Source: Arachnopeziza araneosa (lineage: Eukaryota; Ascomycota; Leotiomycetes; Helotiales; Arachnopezizaceae). Taken from it: 64,000 nucleotides of DNA. The position numbers were made by a program, and so were the translations under genes. The stretch is from positions 434,001-498,000 of the forward strand of contig QYAI01000004.1 in the NCBI GenBank assembly GCA_003988855.1, written 5' to 3'. The notes below the pieces were generated by a model, which did not search any database, was not told where the DNA came from, and was given only the letters and a program-made list of their open reading frames with translations. Shown here piece after piece: positions 22,281-34,100 of the stretch. The number at the start of each line of letters is the position of its first letter. The first letter of the stretch is position 1.

Positions 22281-23469
22281 TTAGCTGTCTTGCATCTCAC
22301 TCTCCTTTTCATTTACCCCGAGCTTGGCTTCACACCACCCCATCAGTGCTTCTCCCCAGATACTCCATCCCTTGTACATTCTCAGCTCTTCTTCCCAACC
22401 TAAGACTTGACTCCTCAAAGCTCTCAACTCTTCTTCGCCCAGTTCCGTCATCGGACACATAAGCGTCCTCACAGTGAAACATACTGCCTTAGACTCTGGC
22501 AACCGCGTGAAGGTCTGTCTCTCGCGGCGGATCATGACTTGTTGAGCTGTGGCTACCGGAGAAGATTCTGGAGTGGAGACTGATTCTGGCGCGTCTTGGA
22601 AGAGGTCGGGGTTGCATTGGATAAAGAAGTTGGTTCTTTCCATTGCAGTCCGTGCTTGGAGGTGGTCGAAGTATCTGTTTGCTTGTTAGCTACGTGTTTA
22701 AGTGGAACTCTACACGACGGAGATAGAGAGAGGACAGTACGCACCGGTTTACATTCGTCCCGAACTTCTCTTGCCATCCTGGAACTGGGGTATGTAAGTT
22801 CGCCATCGATGTACCGATTCTCTCCTGCAGTTTCCAACCAGCAGGAAACAGCGTTGCCGAAGCAAGAAGGTCATAATCTCCTGTCTTTTCATTCTTGAAC
22901 AAGAGATTGAAGTCTTCCATAGCGAGTTTGGCTGCTATCTCAAGAGGCTGTAGTGCGTTAGGGCCGCAGGGAAACGTCTCTCCTGTGAGGTGGTTCTGGA
23001 TCATTGGTCCAGAGAGGGAGGTGAAGGTCGTGTAATGGGCAGGGAATCGGCTGCTGAGGAAAGCGGCAACGATTTTGAGAAGTTCGTGACATCCAGCTTC
23101 GGAGCCTGTGAGGGTCTGGATGACTTGGGGCCGGTTGCGAGATAGGTATTGCAGCCGAAGGGTGTGTTCAGGTATGTAGTTGGCGTCGAGAGTGAGCCAG
23201 TTAGAGGTGTCGAGGCGTTTGAGGCCCATGGCCGCTTTGGCGGAGGTTCGTTCTCTTAATGGGGGGAACTGATAGGGTTTGACATTTTGGAGTTGCAAGG
23301 CCTCTGTGTCACTGTGAGCGGACTGGGCGGTACTCGGTGATAGCTTGAAGATGGCCCAGTTGAGTTGTTTCTGAGGATTGAACCATGAGCCCAGGCGCAG
23401 TTTGTGTTGAATGATGGACATGATGCCAAAGGCGAAGACGACGAGGAGACCATTGAGGATAGAAAACAT
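22281..23469 (-). CDS. DUF3445 / heme-dependent oxidative N-demethylase-like (HRQ) protein, 2 exons
   Basis: Exons 23469-22745 and 22674-22281 give 372 residues. An N-terminal hydrophobic segment (FSILNGLLVVFAFGIMSII) suggests a membrane anchor or signal. The rest matches the DUF3445 family: LDANYIPEHTLRLQYLSRN, ELLKIVAAFLSSRFPAHY, EDFNLLFKNE, ATLFPAGWKLQERIG, HTPVPGWQEKFG, then across the intron NRYFDHL and the characteristic RRERQTFTRLPESKAVCFTVRT. The bacterial founding member is a heme enzyme that demethylates dimethylamine; fungal members are of unknown substrate. The HTPVPGW and RRERQTF blocks are intact, arguing for a functional protein. Family call is firm; the reaction is inferred. 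Confidence 0.85.
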
Positions 23470-25447
23470 GCTGATATATTTGGAAATTTTGATATGTTGG
23501 GAGAGGGAGGAAGAAGATTTTGGAGAGTGCAAAGAGTTGCGAGTGCGTGAGGAGAGAGTGCAGATTAAGATATAGAATACAAGTTTTTCTGTTGAATCAA
23601 GATATGCTACGTGCAGAAGTGAATATGGAAGGTACAACGTGGAGGGGTTGCGATTCACGCTTCCGATGACCGTCCCAATAACCCAATATAGCTTCGCACA
23701 GGAAAGATGCAGTGCAGGAGGCCAAACGACAATATATACACAGTAACACGAGGAGAATCCCCTGTCTCACCGAGCCTCTCCTGTCAAAGAGGTGAAGAGC
23801 CATCATCCGAAGACGAGACTGGTGGGAGGCCAGCCGTGCGGTCTCGGCGAATTGTACTATCAAGACCTGGAGAGCGGAATTTCGACATCCAGCACATGTT
23901 TGCAAGACATTTTCTGGTCCCGCGAGAGAGCTCTTGGCCGCAACGGAGCCCTTCCGACTGGGTCATGGGGAGAGAGCAAAGTTTAGAGAGAGACGTACCG
24001 CCGGCCGCAACAAGACTCTCTCATCCTGCCATGGACCAATGTGGAGGTTAAGACCATCTGAGATGGGTCTTACAACGGTGGCTTCACACGACAGGGCGCC
24101 ACCAATGAATGCAGCAGAGCGGCTAGAGGAGATCGGGTACATTTGGCAAACGCGCCTGGCAGGGCTCTCTCGCTGGCGGCGTCGAGGCGTAACCTGCACT
24201 GCACACTTGGCTCTACACACACATACGAGAAGCGAGGGTCCCCATCCTCGCCATCTTTACGAAACTTTCCGGCGATGCCCAGGCCATCTTCTCCTCCATC
24301 CTCCATCCTCCATCCTCCCTCTCTCGCTCCGGCTAGACCCAGCACCGACAGGCGTTAGATGAGGCTTAAGCAGACCCATTCCATTCGGGGAAGGCGGCTT
24401 GCCCTGTGAGTGGTACGTCGAAAGGCGTCGGCGGCGGCTTGGGGTCGGCAGCAGTAGTGGCAACAAAGATGAAAAGGACTTTGGGATTATAATGGCGGCA
24501 AGCGCGCACATCGAGGGAACTTTACAAAGCGGAATCTTGTCTTTGACATTCCTCAAGCCAGTCTGGAAAGCGGTTATGGCCATGACTGGTCCCGCCAGTT
24601 TACGATGGCGAGCTTCTCGTTTCCCCCAACGCAGAAAGTGGGCATCAATTGACTTTTTTTTTCCCTCTCCATCGCACAGGGCCTTCTCTGCTCCTCCGTC
24701 ATTGGCTTACTCACGAGTCCCATTTCCTGCTGTGTGCGCTCATCAGTTGGAGCGGGCAAGAAACGTTGGAAAAGATCTCTGGTGGCTGAAGACAACGGTT
24801 TGTGCCATGTTGGGCAGACAAGCAGAACCACTCCGCAAGTGATTGCGGCTTGAGACAGACATCCATCCCCCCCTACCATATGCAGTCCCACCCAGGATCC
24901 CATCTTCCAACTAATTATCACGATGAGATCGTCGGCATCTGCTCCTCCTGCTGCACCATTAACCCGGACCCGGAAATCCGTTCACTTATCGGAGCTTGGA
25001 CCTAATGATGCCACTCGCAGATGAGACGCAACAGATCAATGGCAGAGTCTGAGAGAAGTCTCCGAAGCTTATTATGACTTCATCTGTCTTGGTGACTTGC
25101 AGATGGCTGCGACCTCCAATCCTGCCCCAATTGGTTTGGAAAAGACCTCGCATTATTAGCTATTTATAGATCACATACATCCTGGGGGAACAGTCGAGGG
25201 CTTCAGAGGGATTGTATGGCACAGAGTCGGCATTTTTCGCAGAACATCTCAAGTGAAAATATATATCCTTTCCCCGCCTGCTATCTCGCCCAAGTCTACC
25301 TATCACGATTCACGAAACTTTATCTCGCTGCTGGGACGAGGTGCTGAAACCCGTCCAACCTGCTCCCAGTGGCGCATGCCTGGATCCTGGCTCTCGGATC
25401 AACCCATCTCTGGAATCACATGGCGAAAACGCCATCAAAGCCCCTCA
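23470..25447. other. Intergenic, about 2 kb, no gene seen
   Basis: GC-richer sequence upstream of the DUF3445 gene and downstream of the SDR gene. Many overlapping frames occur on both strands but none shows a domain, and none is favoured over its antisense frame. A CTCCATC unit is repeated three times at 24294-24314. Confidence 0.55.
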
Positions 25448-27144
25448 CTACCTCCCCTGATCAAACCGCTCCCATTTCTCAGCTCTGGCGAAGTTCACCC
25501 GATCCAACTCTAACGAAATGGAGTTTCTAAATCCATATTGAAGCCAATTTGGCCATCCTCGGAGTGTACTGATGGGGTTAAATTCTTTCGGAATGATCAA
25601 GTGTCCACTGCGGCCAGAGAGCACTTGATCAACAACGACTGAAGTCACCTCTTCGGGTTCCATCGCATGACCCTTCCTGCCAATGAATTAGTACGTGACT
25701 TTTGCGATTTTTTTGGGGAGTCGGGGAGTCGGGGAGTCAAGCCCATGAGACAGCTCCGAGCCGTGGAACTCTCCTAGAGTATAATAGCAATTTAGTATAG
25801 AAATGAGCTCACCACTGCACGGGAAGTCAGCAAATTCCTTCTACAGCGTGTTTCCGGAGTCAAGGGTTAAATGCCGCCAAGTGCGGTTGACTTTGGAGTA
25901 CATCACTCAGAAAAATGTCTCAACGTAAAAAGAAAAGATGAAGAAAAAAACAAATAAGTGATAGAGAGCCAGGGATCCTCACCTCTGGATTTGTGTAAAG
26001 TGGCTCAGTCAGAGGCGTTTTGGTCCAGCTGGGATTCACAAGTCTTATTGGCTGTTAGCAAGCGCTCAATTGAGCAGGAAGAAGGACCCACGTTGTTCGC
26101 ACATGAGGAGCATGATATTTATTACGCAGCTCCGAATGCAGACCTTCATGGAATGCGCCAGCGCTTGCTTTCGTGCAAGCGTAATCCACATTATAAGCAT
26201 GGACAATATATCCAGCCACTAGAATTCGATCAATTAGGATTTATCTTTAGCGGCATATCGAAGGAGTGGAGGGGATTAAACACCGGTAGATGCGGCTGTA
26301 GGAAGAGTGCATGCATCATTTGTGATGCTCTTTTTTTTTTGCGAGCAAAAACAGCAGAGAAATGATAGAGTTTGGGTCCTCACAGGATGCAATTGTCACC
26401 ACGTGACCGTGGTCTTTTTTGATCATTGCAGGGAGGAACTCTCTTGCCAACCAGAAGTGGGAGATCGTATTGACTTCAAATGTCCTCTGGATAGTTGTTT
26501 CCGTGCCGTCGAGAATAGAGAGACAGGCTCCAACCCCAGCGTTATTTATCAGGACTGTCGGGTCTCCATGATCTTTACGAATTTCCACTGCTGTGGCGGC
26601 TATCTTAGAGGGCGACGTTACATCTGATTCATAGAAAAATATGTTTGTTGCTATCAATGTCAACATAGAAACAAGGGCTTGGGGGTGGAAGACCAACGGA
26701 GCTCTTCAGTTGGTGTGTTTATATCAATGATAATGACCTTGACGCCTTTACTTGAGAACTGCAAATTGTTAACGGCGCTTTTCTTTCGACTTATCTTATG
26801 CTTACCTGCTTAGCCATGAGAAGTCCAATCCCGCTTGCGCCGCCCGTAATCAACACCAACTCCTCACTTGGAACGAATTTCACCGTCTTGAAATTATTCA
26901 ACACAAGATCTGAAAACTTGTTATTTGCCTTTCGGACGATATCGGTTCCTAAAATGACAGCAAGAGCCTTTATGACGATGAGATTTGACACCCATGACTG
27001 CAAGTCAGTTGGTAGAATACTCTTGAGCTGCTCTGGATAGTAAAGGATCGCGATTAAGAGAGGACCCGTGACTCTAGCATCCAAAGCAGTTCCTAGTATC
27101 TTGACAAGCGAAGCTTGTATAGCTGAGAAGGTATGGAATGACAT
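25448..27144 (-). CDS. Short-chain dehydrogenase/reductase (DHRS/RDH type), 7 exons
   Basis: Exons in coding order are 27144-26806, 26758-26698, 26650-26384, 26218-26092, 26043-25983, 25840-25821 and 25676-25448, giving 367 residues in perfect phase. It is an NAD(P)-dependent oxidoreductase of the classical SDR fold. The cofactor loop TGGASGIG is at about residue 100, NNAG in VLINNAGVGA, and the catalytic Tyr 235 and Lys 239 in YNVDYACTKAS. The N-terminal hydrophobic stretch resembles the membrane anchor of DHRS3/RDH10-like enzymes, which oxidise or reduce lipophilic alcohols. It has an unusually long fourth coding junction (165-nt intron) and a 20-nt sixth exon between introns of 142 and 144 nt. 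In single frames the gene looks broken, but splicing restores everything. It lies 660 bases downstream of an aldehyde dehydrogenase on the same strand. Confidence 0.88.
25715..25738. repeat. Three tandem copies of GGGGAGTC in an SDR intron
   Basis: Perfect 8-base unit repeated three times directly after a T run, inside the last intron (25677-25820) of the SDR gene. On the transcribed strand it reads as pyrimidine-rich GACTCCCC units some 40 nt before the acceptor. Confidence 0.9.
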
Positions 27145-27807
27145 CCTCAAGCGCAAGATGGAGAATCAATATAGAGATGTGGGTCAGAAGGCGATTTCTG
27201 CAGATGTTGAGCGGATGCCGGGTTTCGGATAGGTGCTCTTCTTATCAATTTATCTCTGCTTCAGAGGTGCTGTATCTTCTCGGACAGGCAGCCACGATGC
27301 AACTGGGCAGATAATCATAAGCTCCAATTGGACCCCTCCTTTCATTGACATCATATGCTCACTCGCTTATTCTGGCCACGTTGTGAAATGCTCCCTCGAA
27401 AAATGCTAAAAATGGCAATTGGAGAAGGAGTCCGGGAAAAAGCGTCTCTCTAAAATATACATGCAGGAACTTTTCAACGAATGAGGCGTCGTTTATAATC
27501 TGGCTGCAGCTGTTCATGCGCTCAATCAGGTGGTTATCATGCCCTCGCTTCGTTGGAAGCAATGCTTACTGCTTTTGATTGGTAGTGCTTCGGGCGGAAG
27601 ATACCATTGTTGGTTAGTATGAGTATGCAGTGGCTGAGACAAACAACGCAATTGCTACCGATACGAGGCGAGGTCTTTTCAGAGCCTTTAACTCTTGTAT
27701 TTCCCTATCGCCTGTGATATTTGGGCACTAAATCAATTTAATAGTAAGCCACAAAATGAGTCTAGCGAGAAAAAAGTTAACGCAAAGCTTGAATATGATT
27801 CTATTTC
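27145..27807. other. Intergenic between ALDH and SDR
   Basis: The 663 bases hold no gene; this must include the ALDH 3' UTR and the SDR promoter. Confidence 0.6.
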
Positions 27808-29836
27808 TTAAAAATGCCCATCCAAAGTCAGTGTTCCGGTCTTTGTGATCAGATACTCATTGATAGCGACGTCTTTTCCTGATTCCTTCCCATAACCCGA
27901 CTGAAAGCATTAGATTAGCACTGTGAATAGCTGAAAGTTGGGAGAGAACTCTTCAACCTGAGAGCTGTCTCGAGAGCAGCTGAAAACGAAAGACGTGTGA
28001 GCATGCCACTCCCGGAGCAGCTCCCAAGCTCCGGAGCTCGTGAAGAGAAATCAACAAGGAGAATGGGAAGAAGCCTACCTCTTTAATACCGCCAAATGGA
28101 GACTCAGCCGCTGATGCATTGCCTAGTACGCTATAAGTGGTTTTCATACAAGATACGGCTAATGGCATACCAGTATTCATCCCAATCATTCCCGCTTCAA
28201 GATTCTCAAGCAGTCTCCAAGTACGATCAATGTTTTTGGTGAAGAAGTAGGATGCCAGACCCATCTGACAAGAAACCAGTTATGATTGAAAGGGGTATGA
28301 GAGAATAGGGAGATTAGCTTACACTAGTGTTGTTCGCAGCCTCTACTGCCTCTTCTTCGGTATCAAACGAATACAATGCCAGAACAGGAGCGAAAGTCTC
28401 CTCATTTGTAATCACCATCTCCTTATTGGCGCCCAGAATAATTGTCGGCTCAAAGAAGTAGCCTGATTTCCCCTTCACCTTGCCACCACCAAGGACAACA
28501 TCTCCCCCGTGTTTCTTAGCATCCTCTACCTGACTGAGGGCTTTATCGAGACTTCGTGCTGTTGTCACGGGACCCATGGTAATTCCTCTCTCGGCGCCGT
28601 GGCCGACTACAAGTTTCGAGGTTTGTTCTTTGATGAGGGCTGCAAATTTGGTGTAGATGCCACTTTGGACGTAGACACGGTTCGCAGTGATACAAGCTTG
28701 ACCAGCGTGTCGCCATTTCAGTGCCATGAGTGCTGTATAGGCATAATTAGTTTGCGAATGGATATAGAATAGAAATCAGTAGCGTACCGTCTGCGGCTTG
28801 CTTCAAATCTGCATCATCGAAAATCAAGAAGGGACAATTGCCTCCGCACTCCAGAGTGACTTTCTTCAAGCCATCTGAGCATATTTTAGCGACTAACTTC
28901 CCAACCCTTGTCTATACAATATTAGCTTATGAAAGTAGATCATCTCATCTCAACCCACAGAGCCGGTAAAAGTGACTTTCTTGACCAGTGGATGCCGACA
29001 CAGAGCCTCGCTCAACGATGGTGTATTTTCCAAGCTGGTAGTGAGAACATTAAACACACCATTCGGGAAGCCTGCTTGAGTAGCTAAATTTGCCAGCGCA
29101 AGAACCGACAATGGTGTTTCAGGTGATGGCTTTACGATCATGGTGCAGCCAGCAGCTAAAGCCGCGCCAGCTTTTCTCAAGATCATCCTATGTATCCACA
29201 TTAGTAAATCACCAATGATTAGACAGTTGTTTGACTCACGCAATAGGAAAATTCCAGGGGACAAGAGCAACAGTTACGCCGATGGGTTGCTTCACAGTAA
29301 ACACTCTTCGTCCAGGCGCCGCAGGCGTTTGAATTGTACCGGTCACTCTCTCCGCCTCGCCAGCAAACCACCATGTAAACCCCAATGCATAGTCAATCTC
29401 TCCTTGAGACTCAGCGAGCGGTTTACCCGTCTCATAGGTCACGATATGGGCGATGTCGTCTCTGTTCTCGCGAATGAGGGAATCCCATTTTAGAAGAAAC
29501 TGGGCTCTGTGGCGAGGGTTGGTCTTGCGATAGCTTTGGAACGCGGAATGAGCCGCATTAACAGCGATATCTACATCCTCGGCATTGTTGTCTGGCGCTG
29601 ATGCCCAAACTTTACCAGTTCCGGGATCTGAAATGTTGTTTAGCTTGGATACAGCTTATATGGTGGTAGCTTCATGCCAACAACGTCAAATCTTTTGCTT
29701 GATTTTGCTTCGACCCACTCTCCATTGACGTATGATTTGTCTTTGAACAAGGAAGGGTTTTTGATCTGTGTCAGGTTAGTCTAGCTTGTTGCTTTTGGTA
29801 AGAGGAACCAGCCTCGAATGGGAGTTTAGTGGCCAT
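27808..29836 (-). CDS. Aldehyde dehydrogenase, succinate-semialdehyde dehydrogenase type, 9 exons
   Basis: Exons are 29836-29813, 29765-29678, 29627-29240, 29187-28959, 28911-28788, 28732-28323, 28264-28171, 28122-28079 and 27900-27808, giving 497 residues, the usual length. It oxidises an aldehyde to an acid with NAD(P)+. The general base Glu 264 is in [10 protein letters not shown] and the catalytic Cys 298 in [37 protein letters not shown] and [21 protein letters not shown] fit the GabD-like class. The first two introns are awkward: keeping the frame needs a GC donor after GTTG (29677, GCATGA) and another after GAG (29812, GCTGGT). The second has a workable alternative: the GTTCCT donor at 29808 with an acceptor inside exon 2. 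The N-terminal 10-20 residues are therefore uncertain; the rest is secure. Confidence 0.9.
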
Positions 29837-30688
29837 TTTCCTGGGTCATTGGGATTAGGAGAGGTGTTGTAATGATTGCAAGATGAAAAAGCAGTTTGAA
29901 AGATTTCGAAGTGTCCCAAGTCTGAGTAGTTCGATAGAGAGCGAAGTGTTTGAGTTGAAGTGGGGTAATGGTACTGCAAGCTTTAGCTGCTTGTTGGCAG
30001 GTGGGGTTGAACAACATATAGAACGGGCCACCGGAGAGAGCGAGTCTTATATACATTTCTGGTTTCCAATAGACATTGATGTTACCTTCCGCCACCATCG
30101 GTTCAAAACTGCGAAGGTCTAAGGACAAAAAGTACATCACGTGGTTAGATACTATTCAAATGTCCGAGGCGTATACAAGACGTTGTCGAGCATTACGAGG
30201 CTCTAATAGTCAGGATCAGTAATAATGAGGCTCAATATCTTGAAGCTCAATAAATCTTCATATGATTCAAGTCAAAAGATAGAGATGTATCATGTGTGAT
30301 ATCTGCAATTTTTTGAGCCGTTTACTTGGAATGCCACAGTACAACAGCGCCTCGTACCCTAAAATTATCTTCTTGATATTGTTTTCTAGGTAGAAATTTT
30401 CAAGAAGCTCCGGGTCCTCCTCTTTGTAGTGCCTTTATCCATGAGAGACTTGGAACTCATGTCTCGCAGAAGCTCAATCCAAACAACAATCTGGTCGCGA
30501 GCAAGGGACATTCGATTTTGTAGATAAAATAATGGCTAGTAATGGTAGATTCTATGAGAACAAGCAAGTCCGACGTCATTCTTGCCAGAAAACAAGTATA
30601 TCTAGCAAAAGACCTAGACCATAGTTGACCAAACCACAGCTCAAAGAGACCTCCATTCCATCATCTCACCAACTCATCCTGCAAATCC
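29837..30688. other. Intergenic
   Basis: The 852 bases between the ALDH start and the end of the small secreted protein gene show no gene. A TCACGTGG site is at 30137-30144. Confidence 0.55.
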
Positions 30689-31171
30689 TTACATGGCCGC
30701 GAATTTGTAGTGATAATCCGAGGGGTCACAGTCACAATGTCTCTCACATTCATCCTCCCTACCATATAATTAGCTATTTTTAAAAAGCATAACTCGGGAA
30801 GAAAACCCACCAGTGGCCTTCGTGGACAAAGTTGTCGTCGCAGGTGCATGAATTACAGTCCCTCAAGAAATTATCTGCATCACATCTAATTCTGTGATGG
30901 CGGTGTTCGTGATCGCCTCCTCTGCCACTGAACAAGTAAGAACTATGTAGATGGAAGTGTCGGCTGCCTGGGACTCACGGATCTCCAGCCTCATCCCGAG
31001 CCACAGCCGCCATGGGATTCGGGGTTGCTACTACGATAGAAGCAAGCGCAAAGCTTGAAATTAGAGTGATGAGCTACAAATTCGAGTTAATTAAGAGTAA
31101 ATACTGGGCCAAACACAGGGACGTAAGACGAGAAGAGTCAGGGTGCTGCGGAGACTGACATTGAACTTCAT
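30689..31171 (-). CDS. Small secreted cysteine-rich protein (effector candidate), 4 exons
   Basis: Four exons, 31171-31160, 31073-30979, 30927-30811 and 30758-30689, join in phase into 97 residues. No exon is long enough to stand out alone; the first holds only 4 codons. Donors are GTCAGT, GTGAGT and GTGGGT; acceptors are TTGTAG, TTCAG and GGTAG. The protein starts MKFNLITLISSFALASIVVA, a clear signal peptide, followed by a short region, a His-rich patch (DHEHRHHRIR) and a core with seven cysteines at 51, 60, 63, 65, 79, 83 and 85. No family is recognised. Size, secretion and cysteine spacing fit fungal effector-like or antimicrobial secreted proteins. A TATA element lies 143 bases upstream. 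The odd number of cysteines leaves one unpaired or a dimer possible. Structure is convincing; role is inference. Confidence 0.72.
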
Positions 31172-34100
31172 GATGACTTCTGTTTGTGAAGTGGCCCTGT
31201 GGAATCTCTGGTAGTTGATTTAGCTGCGTAGAGAATGTTTATTCTGGACGTTTATGTCGATGAAATGTCTCTGAAGATCTTCTGGATCGACTTGGAAAGG
31301 AATCTTGCAGTCTCTTATACAAAGCTTCAGTACTCCACCCCGATGATAATTCAACTCCGCTGTCCCGGAAGTCAATTGTAAACACTTCCCCTCAATCCTT
31401 CAATTTTTCTTGAACATTATCCGGCATGGTGGTAGGAGAATCGTAGGCCTCTCACCAGGTTGTCCTCGTATCATAAGGAGATACTCCCATCTGCTGACCG
31501 TGGTGGCGTCTGCATCCCAAACCCATTTTATGACTTGCTCCTACCTTTAGACCTCCCACAAGAGTCCCACTTCCCAGAAACTCAACTTCTGGAGATTTAG
31601 CCTCTTCCAGTGTCACAAATCTCGTTTAGTTCATTGATAAGACGCGTCATCTTCTTTGAAGCGATCTCAGATGAGATGGGCAGGAATTCATTAATTTTGA
31701 TGCTTTAAGTTCTTGGCATTATCTAGTAACGCAGCTACTAATACCAATAACGACGGACGTCTATTGAACGTATACGAACAAGGTATGAAAGCCCTACCGC
31801 ACTGTAATTGCAGAACTCTGCAGGGACTTAGATGCCAGAGAAAACCTCGGAAACCTCAGCGATCACTTTGCCGCGAGTTGAGTTTTGAAGACGTTGGATT
31901 AGGAAAGAGAGATGCAATTAATTGGATTTCTAAGAATAGTTACTTCTCGACAGAATGTCTTACCCCCGATATGAAGTGCAAGGACACGGACTTCACTTAG
32001 AAGAAACTTCAGACGGCAGGCAATTCACGCCAGGATTTATAAGGTTGTAGGGATTGTCATGACGGATCTGGTGCTTCGGCAAATTCTTGAGGAAGTATTC
32101 TTCCTTCCTTTGCACTTCAGGAGATCTCTGTCAAAGCCGACAGTTGAAAACAATTTAGATAATAGAATTTTTCAACCAGATTTTCACTGGTGATTCCACA
32201 TCTCGAACTTAAAAAAATCTAAAGACTAAACTCAGAGGTTTACTTCGATCCACTGCAAGCGCTTTTGTATGGGCAAAATTCAAATTTCGCAGGACCGCAA
32301 TACTTTAATGGCATCGTATAACGTATGGCTGGACCTTAGGAGATCATGGATCTGGATCATCCAGCAACTGGCTGAACTTGGGCAAGGCTTCTTACTCTAA
32401 AGAGTTGCAGCTGCATCGACAAAACTAGTTGGGAAGACGTAACATCTAATGAACATAAAGTACTTACCTCAAGCGGTGGCGTATCAAGGGTTCATGGTGC
32501 CGTCGTAGCCGGGCTGCTGCATGAATATTTCCCGAGAACCTTCCGACTGGAAGCAAGAATGGCTTGTCAAAAGCTTGTCTGAAGCTTGTTTCGTAAGGCT
32601 TGGACCAGGCTAATTAGGCAATACCTGTCAGCCTCCCCCAAGAACAAGATATCAATAGAATATTAGACAGGTGAAAAGAGCTTTTTTGATATCTAATAAA
32701 CAGCAATTGATGTAAATACCGATGAATCTTGGAAAGCCCTGGAATCTATTTTTAGAGATTGTACAAGGAAAGTACTTCCCTAAAAGGTACACTGTAAGTT
32801 GACATGAAAAAGACAAGTCGGAACTCCACCTGAAGGGGAAAAGGGTGATATTAACGAATGTTGGGAAGGTGAGAACAGGCTGAAAAGTCTACCGGTCACA
32901 GGAAGATTGTTTATTCAATGGAGGTAAAATTGGGTCGGAACACTGTTCGGTTTGAATGACCATTATACAAGTTCGTAGTTGGGAATTGAGAAACAAAGTT
33001 GAAAGGGGCGGAGAGAGGTCTCTTGATATAGAGACCGCTGAGATACGGAGGTTTAGATCTCCTGCATTTTCCGTTTGCTGAACCAGGAAATGAGTTACCT
33101 TTGTTCACTTTAGAAAGCTTGAGATAGGTTTCCCGGAGATGAACCGAAGAGAGAGTTTTACCGCCTCCAAAATCTTAGCAGCCAATGCGGCGGAATCGAT
33201 AGGATATCTTGTGAAGCCATACAGTGTTAAACCAATGAAATATCCTGCGGAGCGTACCACCGGGAGTCTGGCACCCCCTAAAGGGTTTGGGTATCATTTG
33301 GAGCTAAAAAGACGCGTCACCGGCTCTTCGTAGTAGAGTAATATCATACTTATTCGGGTCGAGCACTGAAGGTGGACCGGATCAACGGTTGGATTAAGAT
33401 GCTTCTGTAGTATCACTCCCAAAGTCATTCTTAAACTCATTACATTTGGTCTTGCCACCACTCTGTCAAAGGCTATTGTTCATATCTGGAAGTTGGTTTT
33501 CATCATGAAGCACAGAATCGTTCGCAGATTTAGAGGCTATGATAAGAAAGACACGATCAAACTACTGAACGAAGAAGTGCTCGAATAAGACAACAGAATA
33601 TAATGCACATAAAGCCCTCATTACCGACAGGTTCAGTTGGACTTAGTAATAGAGAGAACGGTCAACTCTACGACTGCAACGCAAAACTTTATGGCAGTCT
33701 TCTTTGCTCTGAAGCAGTTTCTCCTGCGGAAAGGTCGATCCCTGTGACAAATCTTCTACACAATTTTGTGGCGGCGAACATCATTCCAGACACACGTACT
33801 TGGTAAGATGGGCATATCCCGCTACGAGGAATTGCGTTGATTTTTGGGACATTAGATTTTTTCCATCTTTGCATGACTTGCCTGAAATACATAAACTAAT
33901 TATTTTACGAAAATGGAGTTGTCGTATGTAGAAATTCTTAGACTCCATTTCCACAGAAGTGATGTGGAATGATTGGAGATGTTTTGACAGTGAGTTACGG
34001 ATTTTTTATCTCTGAAGTGCGGGTCTAAAGAGTCTATAGACTGGTATTTGTTTAGTAGTGCTTTATTCCAACCTGCGAAAGCTCGAATATATCAGAAACG

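Noticed and set aside
23707..25005. Several frames of 60-147 codons on both strands
   Set aside because: They overlap one another, have no domain, no intron-exon logic and no signal peptide; the GC-richer composition explains their length.
25958..26696. SDR gene looked like a pseudogene with a stop after VVTIAS and a missing active site
   Set aside because: A 165-nt intron with a TCTAG acceptor joins VVTIAS to LAGYIVHAYNVDYACTK in frame, and the remaining exons complete the protein. A plus-strand frame in this stretch is a shadow.
33139..33806. Short frames that might be transposon remnants
   Set aside because: No reverse transcriptase, integrase or transposase motif and no terminal repeats were seen, so I do not call a mobile element.
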